64,000 nucleotides of DNA from JAXGPX01 sp040766745 (GTDB lineage: Bacteria > Bacillota > Sulfobacillia > Fermentithermobacillales > Fermentithermobacillaceae), in assembly GCA_040766745.1 (NCBI GenBank), contig JAXGPX010000004.1:122415-186414 (forward strand), read 5' to 3'. A model generated the notes under the pieces. That model did not search any database and was not told the DNA's origin. It saw only the letters and a program-made list of their open reading frames with translations. The translations under genes were made by a program, and so were the position numbers. Below, piece by piece: positions 62,275-64,000 of the stretch; position 1 is the stretch's first letter; every line of letters begins with the position of its first letter.

Positions 62275-62456
62275 TGCATAAAACAAATTCAATCTTTCTT
62301 AGGGAACTAAGAAAATATAAAGACCATTTAACGAAGCAGCAGTTTAAGACTCTGCGGGGACAAGTAATAAACGGAGATTGTGAGGGCGCAAAAAAGGGTC
62401 TTAAGAAAATATTGAACAGGAGAATGCAGCATGAACATACAAAAAATATCTGTTGA
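62274..62456 (+). CDS. Small prophage protein of unknown function
   Basis: 60 aa, Lys-rich (H-K-T-N-S-I-F-L-R-E-L-R-K-Y-K-D-H-L). The TGATG junction with terS and the 26-nt overlap with the next gene show it is translated in the packaging-module operon. The pattern LTKQQFKTLRGQVINGDCEG is reminiscent of small helical proteins found between terS and downstream methylase or nuclease genes in clostridial prophages. No function is assigned. Confidence 0.6.
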   Translation: MHKTNSIFLRELRKYKDHLTKQQFKTLRGQVINGDCEGAKKGLKKILNRRMQHEHTKNIC

Positions 62457-63729
62457 AAAACTTAATCCAGCAGCATACAACCCGCGCAAGGATTTAAAAC
62501 CTGGCGATAAGGAATATGAAAAGCTAAAACGGTCAATAGAGGAATTTGGCTATGTGGAGCCTGTTATCTGGAACCAAAAAACAGGTAATGTGGTAGGCGG
62601 GCATCAACGCTTAAAGGTTTTGCTGGACTTGGGACAGACTGAGATAGACTGCGTTGTAGTGGATCTTGACCCGCAGAGAGAAAAAGCGCTTAATCTTGCT
62701 CTTAATAAGATTCAGGGAGAGTGGGACGAGAATAAACTGGCTGAACTGATGGCTGAGTTGGACGCAGGTGCATTTGATGTTTCGCTTACAGGGTTTGACG
62801 CTTCTGAAATAGACGAACTGCTTAACCGATGGTACTCCAAAGAGGCGATACAAGACAGCTTTGACATAGATAAAGCGCATGAGGAAATTGTGCAGCGCGA
62901 GCCTGTAACGAAGCGGGGCGATATCTGGCTTCTCGGGAATCATCGCTTGATGTGCGGCGACTCTACTAAGGATGAGGATTTTGAGAAGTTGATGGAAGGG
63001 TGTCACGCACAGATGGCAGTGACTTCCCCTCCATATGGGGTAGGCAAAGAATATGAAAAGGCCGGGATTGAACCATGGTTCGAGACAGTACGCCCAGTGA
63101 TTAGAAACCTGTGCAGGTATGCAGATATTGTCTGCTGGAACTTAGGTGATCTCTATGCCACCGGCTCTCAGTTTATTGAACCCACCAGTGTTTACAGTGT
63201 GAACATGTTTTTGGAAAACGGTTACCGCCCTATCTGGATCCGCATTTGGAAGAAACAAGGGCAAAATTTCGGCGTAGGACCTTATCATCTTGTTTCAAAC
63301 AAGCCGGTTCAGCAGTATGAGTATATTTCAGCCTTCAGCAATAAAGGAGAAGTTGAGGAATATAACGATCAGGAATATGTATGGCTTTCAGCCTTTGCGG
63401 GACACAGTTATAAATTTGTGAAACGGCTTACAAAGGAAGAACGCAAGAAATGGGGCTATGCTGGGATATGGGAGATGACGACTGTCCGGGCAAACAAGGA
63501 GCATCCTGCAATGTTCCCTGTGGAGCTTCCATGGCGGTGCATCAAAATGCACAGCGACAAAGGCGGTATTGTGCTTGAGCCGTTCTCTGGTAGCGGAACT
63601 ACTATAATTGCGGCTGAACAGACCGAGCGTAAATGCTATGCAATGGAGTTATCCCCTGTTTACTGTGATTTAGCTGTTAAGCGCTGGGAGGAATTCACCG
63701 GTGAAAAAGCCATAAAATTGGAGGGTTAA
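62431..63729 (+). CDS. ParB-domain DNA methyltransferase 1
   Basis: 432 aa fusion. Residues 1-95: ParB/Srx-like domain (LNPAAYNPRKDLKPGDKEYE, VVGGHQRLKVLLDLG). Residues about 160-425: DNA N4/N6 methyltransferase with catalytic TSPPYGV (198-204) and AdoMet loop EPFSGSGTTIIAAEQ near the end (motif order of the beta class). It probably modifies phage DNA against host restriction. ATG 62431 overlaps the preceding small ORF. Followed 5 nt later by a paralogue in the same frame orientation. Confidence 0.93.
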   Translation: MNIQKISVEKLNPAAYNPRKDLKPGDKEYEKLKRSIEEFGYVEPVIWNQKTGNVVGGHQRLKVLLDLGQTEIDCVVVDLDPQREKALNLALNKIQGEWDENKLAELMAELDAGAFDVSLTGFDASEIDELLNRWYSKEAIQDSFDIDKAHEEIVQREPVTKRGDIWLLGNHRLMCGDSTKDEDFEKLMEGCHAQMAVTSPPYGVGKEYEKAGIEPWFETVRPVIRNLCRYADIVCWNLGDLYATGSQFIEPTSVYSVNMFLENGYRPIWIRIWKKQGQNFGVGPYHLVSNKPVQQYEYISAFSNKGEVEEYNDQEYVWLSAFAGHSYKFVKRLTKEERKKWGYAGIWEMTTVRANKEHPAMFPVELPWRCIKMHSDKGGIVLEPFSGSGTTIIAAEQTERKCYAMELSPVYCDLAVKRWEEFTGEKAIKLEG

Positions 63730-63734
63730 GATTT

Positions 63735-64000
63735 ATGGATATACTGAAAATACCAGCAGAAAAACTAAAACCTTCTAAATATAATCCGCGGAAAGATTTA
63801 AAGCCTGGTGACCCTGAATATGAAAAATTACATCGGTCTATTGAAGAGTTTGGATATGTAGAGCCGGTCATATGGAACAGAAGAACCGGGAACATTGTCG
63901 GCGGACATCAGCGATATAAAGTACTAACAGCTTTGGGGTATAAGGAGATCGACTGTGTTGTAGTTGATTTGGATGAACAGCGGGAAAAGGCGCTCAATGT
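63735..64000 (+). CDS. ParB-domain DNA methyltransferase 2 (partial)
   Basis: 88 codons to the right window edge. It begins MDILKIPAEKLKPSKYNPRK and continues with EFGYVEPVIWNRRTGNIVGG, HQRYKVLTALG and VVDLDEQREKALN, closely paralleling the N-terminal ParB domain of the previous gene. It is 6 nt after that gene's stop and probably encodes a second methyltransferase, arisen by tandem duplication. The catalytic part lies outside the window. Confidence 0.85.
   Translation, partial: MDILKIPAEKLKPSKYNPRKDLKPGDPEYEKLHRSIEEFGYVEPVIWNRRTGNIVGGHQRYKVLTALGYKEIDCVVVDLDEQREKALN

Noticed and set aside
1..64000. tRNA or rRNA genes
   Set aside because: No cloverleaf with the TTCRANNC arm or rRNA segment was recognised by eye on either strand; a covariance-model scan would be needed to exclude a missed one.

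Overview
The window looks like a chromosome segment of an anaerobic, endospore-forming Firmicute (Clostridia-like). The support is a cotJABC spore-coat operon, a gerA-gerB-gerC germinant-receptor operon, FeoAB ferrous-iron uptake, a hybrid-cluster protein (Hcp), a two-subunit clostridial-type glycine decarboxylase P-protein, and several amino-acid and peptide catabolic genes. Ribosome binding sites are strong (often GGGAGGGAG or AGGAGG), GTG and TTG starts are frequent, and a few genes appear to use CTG or another rare start.

Layout. 0-3 kb: feoB-feoA (minus) divergent from a DtxR-type regulator, with a palindromic operator candidate between them. 3-13 kb: envelope and accessory genes (C39-like peptidase, two SPFH/UPF0145 genes, a class-A beta-lactamase-like hydrolase, GNAT, HIRAN protein), then an Rrf2 regulator next to hcp. 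13-16 kb: two unusual repeat blocks, one of ten 53-bp units each carrying a 23-bp palindrome, the other two nested 150-bp copies. They flank an FMN glutamate-synthase-like gene. 16-19.5 kb: cotJABC and folate-linked glutamate formiminotransferase/cyclodeaminase. 19.8-22.3 kb: a basic or polar amino-acid ABC transporter behind an ARG-box-like operator. 22.6-31.4 kb: CcdA plus thioredoxin, an alpha/alpha-toroid protein, DapF with its second catalytic Cys replaced by Ser, an EamA exporter, gcvPA-gcvPB and an SDR. 31.6-34.5 kb: a four-gene membrane-protein operon of unknown function. 34.7-39 kb: ger operon. 39-53 kb: peptidases (M20, S9, AbgB-like), MscS, YigZ, SIMPL, MATE and a NfeD-stomatin pair.

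From about 53.3 kb the sequence becomes visibly AT-richer and is an accessory island. It holds short repeats, an IS3-family element inserted between the RBS and ATG of an AlbA_2 (Schlafen-like) gene, and an IS21-family element inserted inside the same gene. In silico removal of both elements with one copy of each target duplication restores an RBS and a 381-codon reading frame. Next come a HEPN-like/zinc-ribbon protein, a truncated serine recombinase, and the start of a prophage-type module: P27-type small terminase, a small ORF, and two tandem ParB-domain DNA methyltransferases, the second cut by the window edge.

Best candidates for undescribed biology: the four-gene membrane operon, the ten-hairpin array, the HEPN/AlbA_2 island, and the Ser-substituted DapF. 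All family assignments come from reading motifs by eye; no database search was run.
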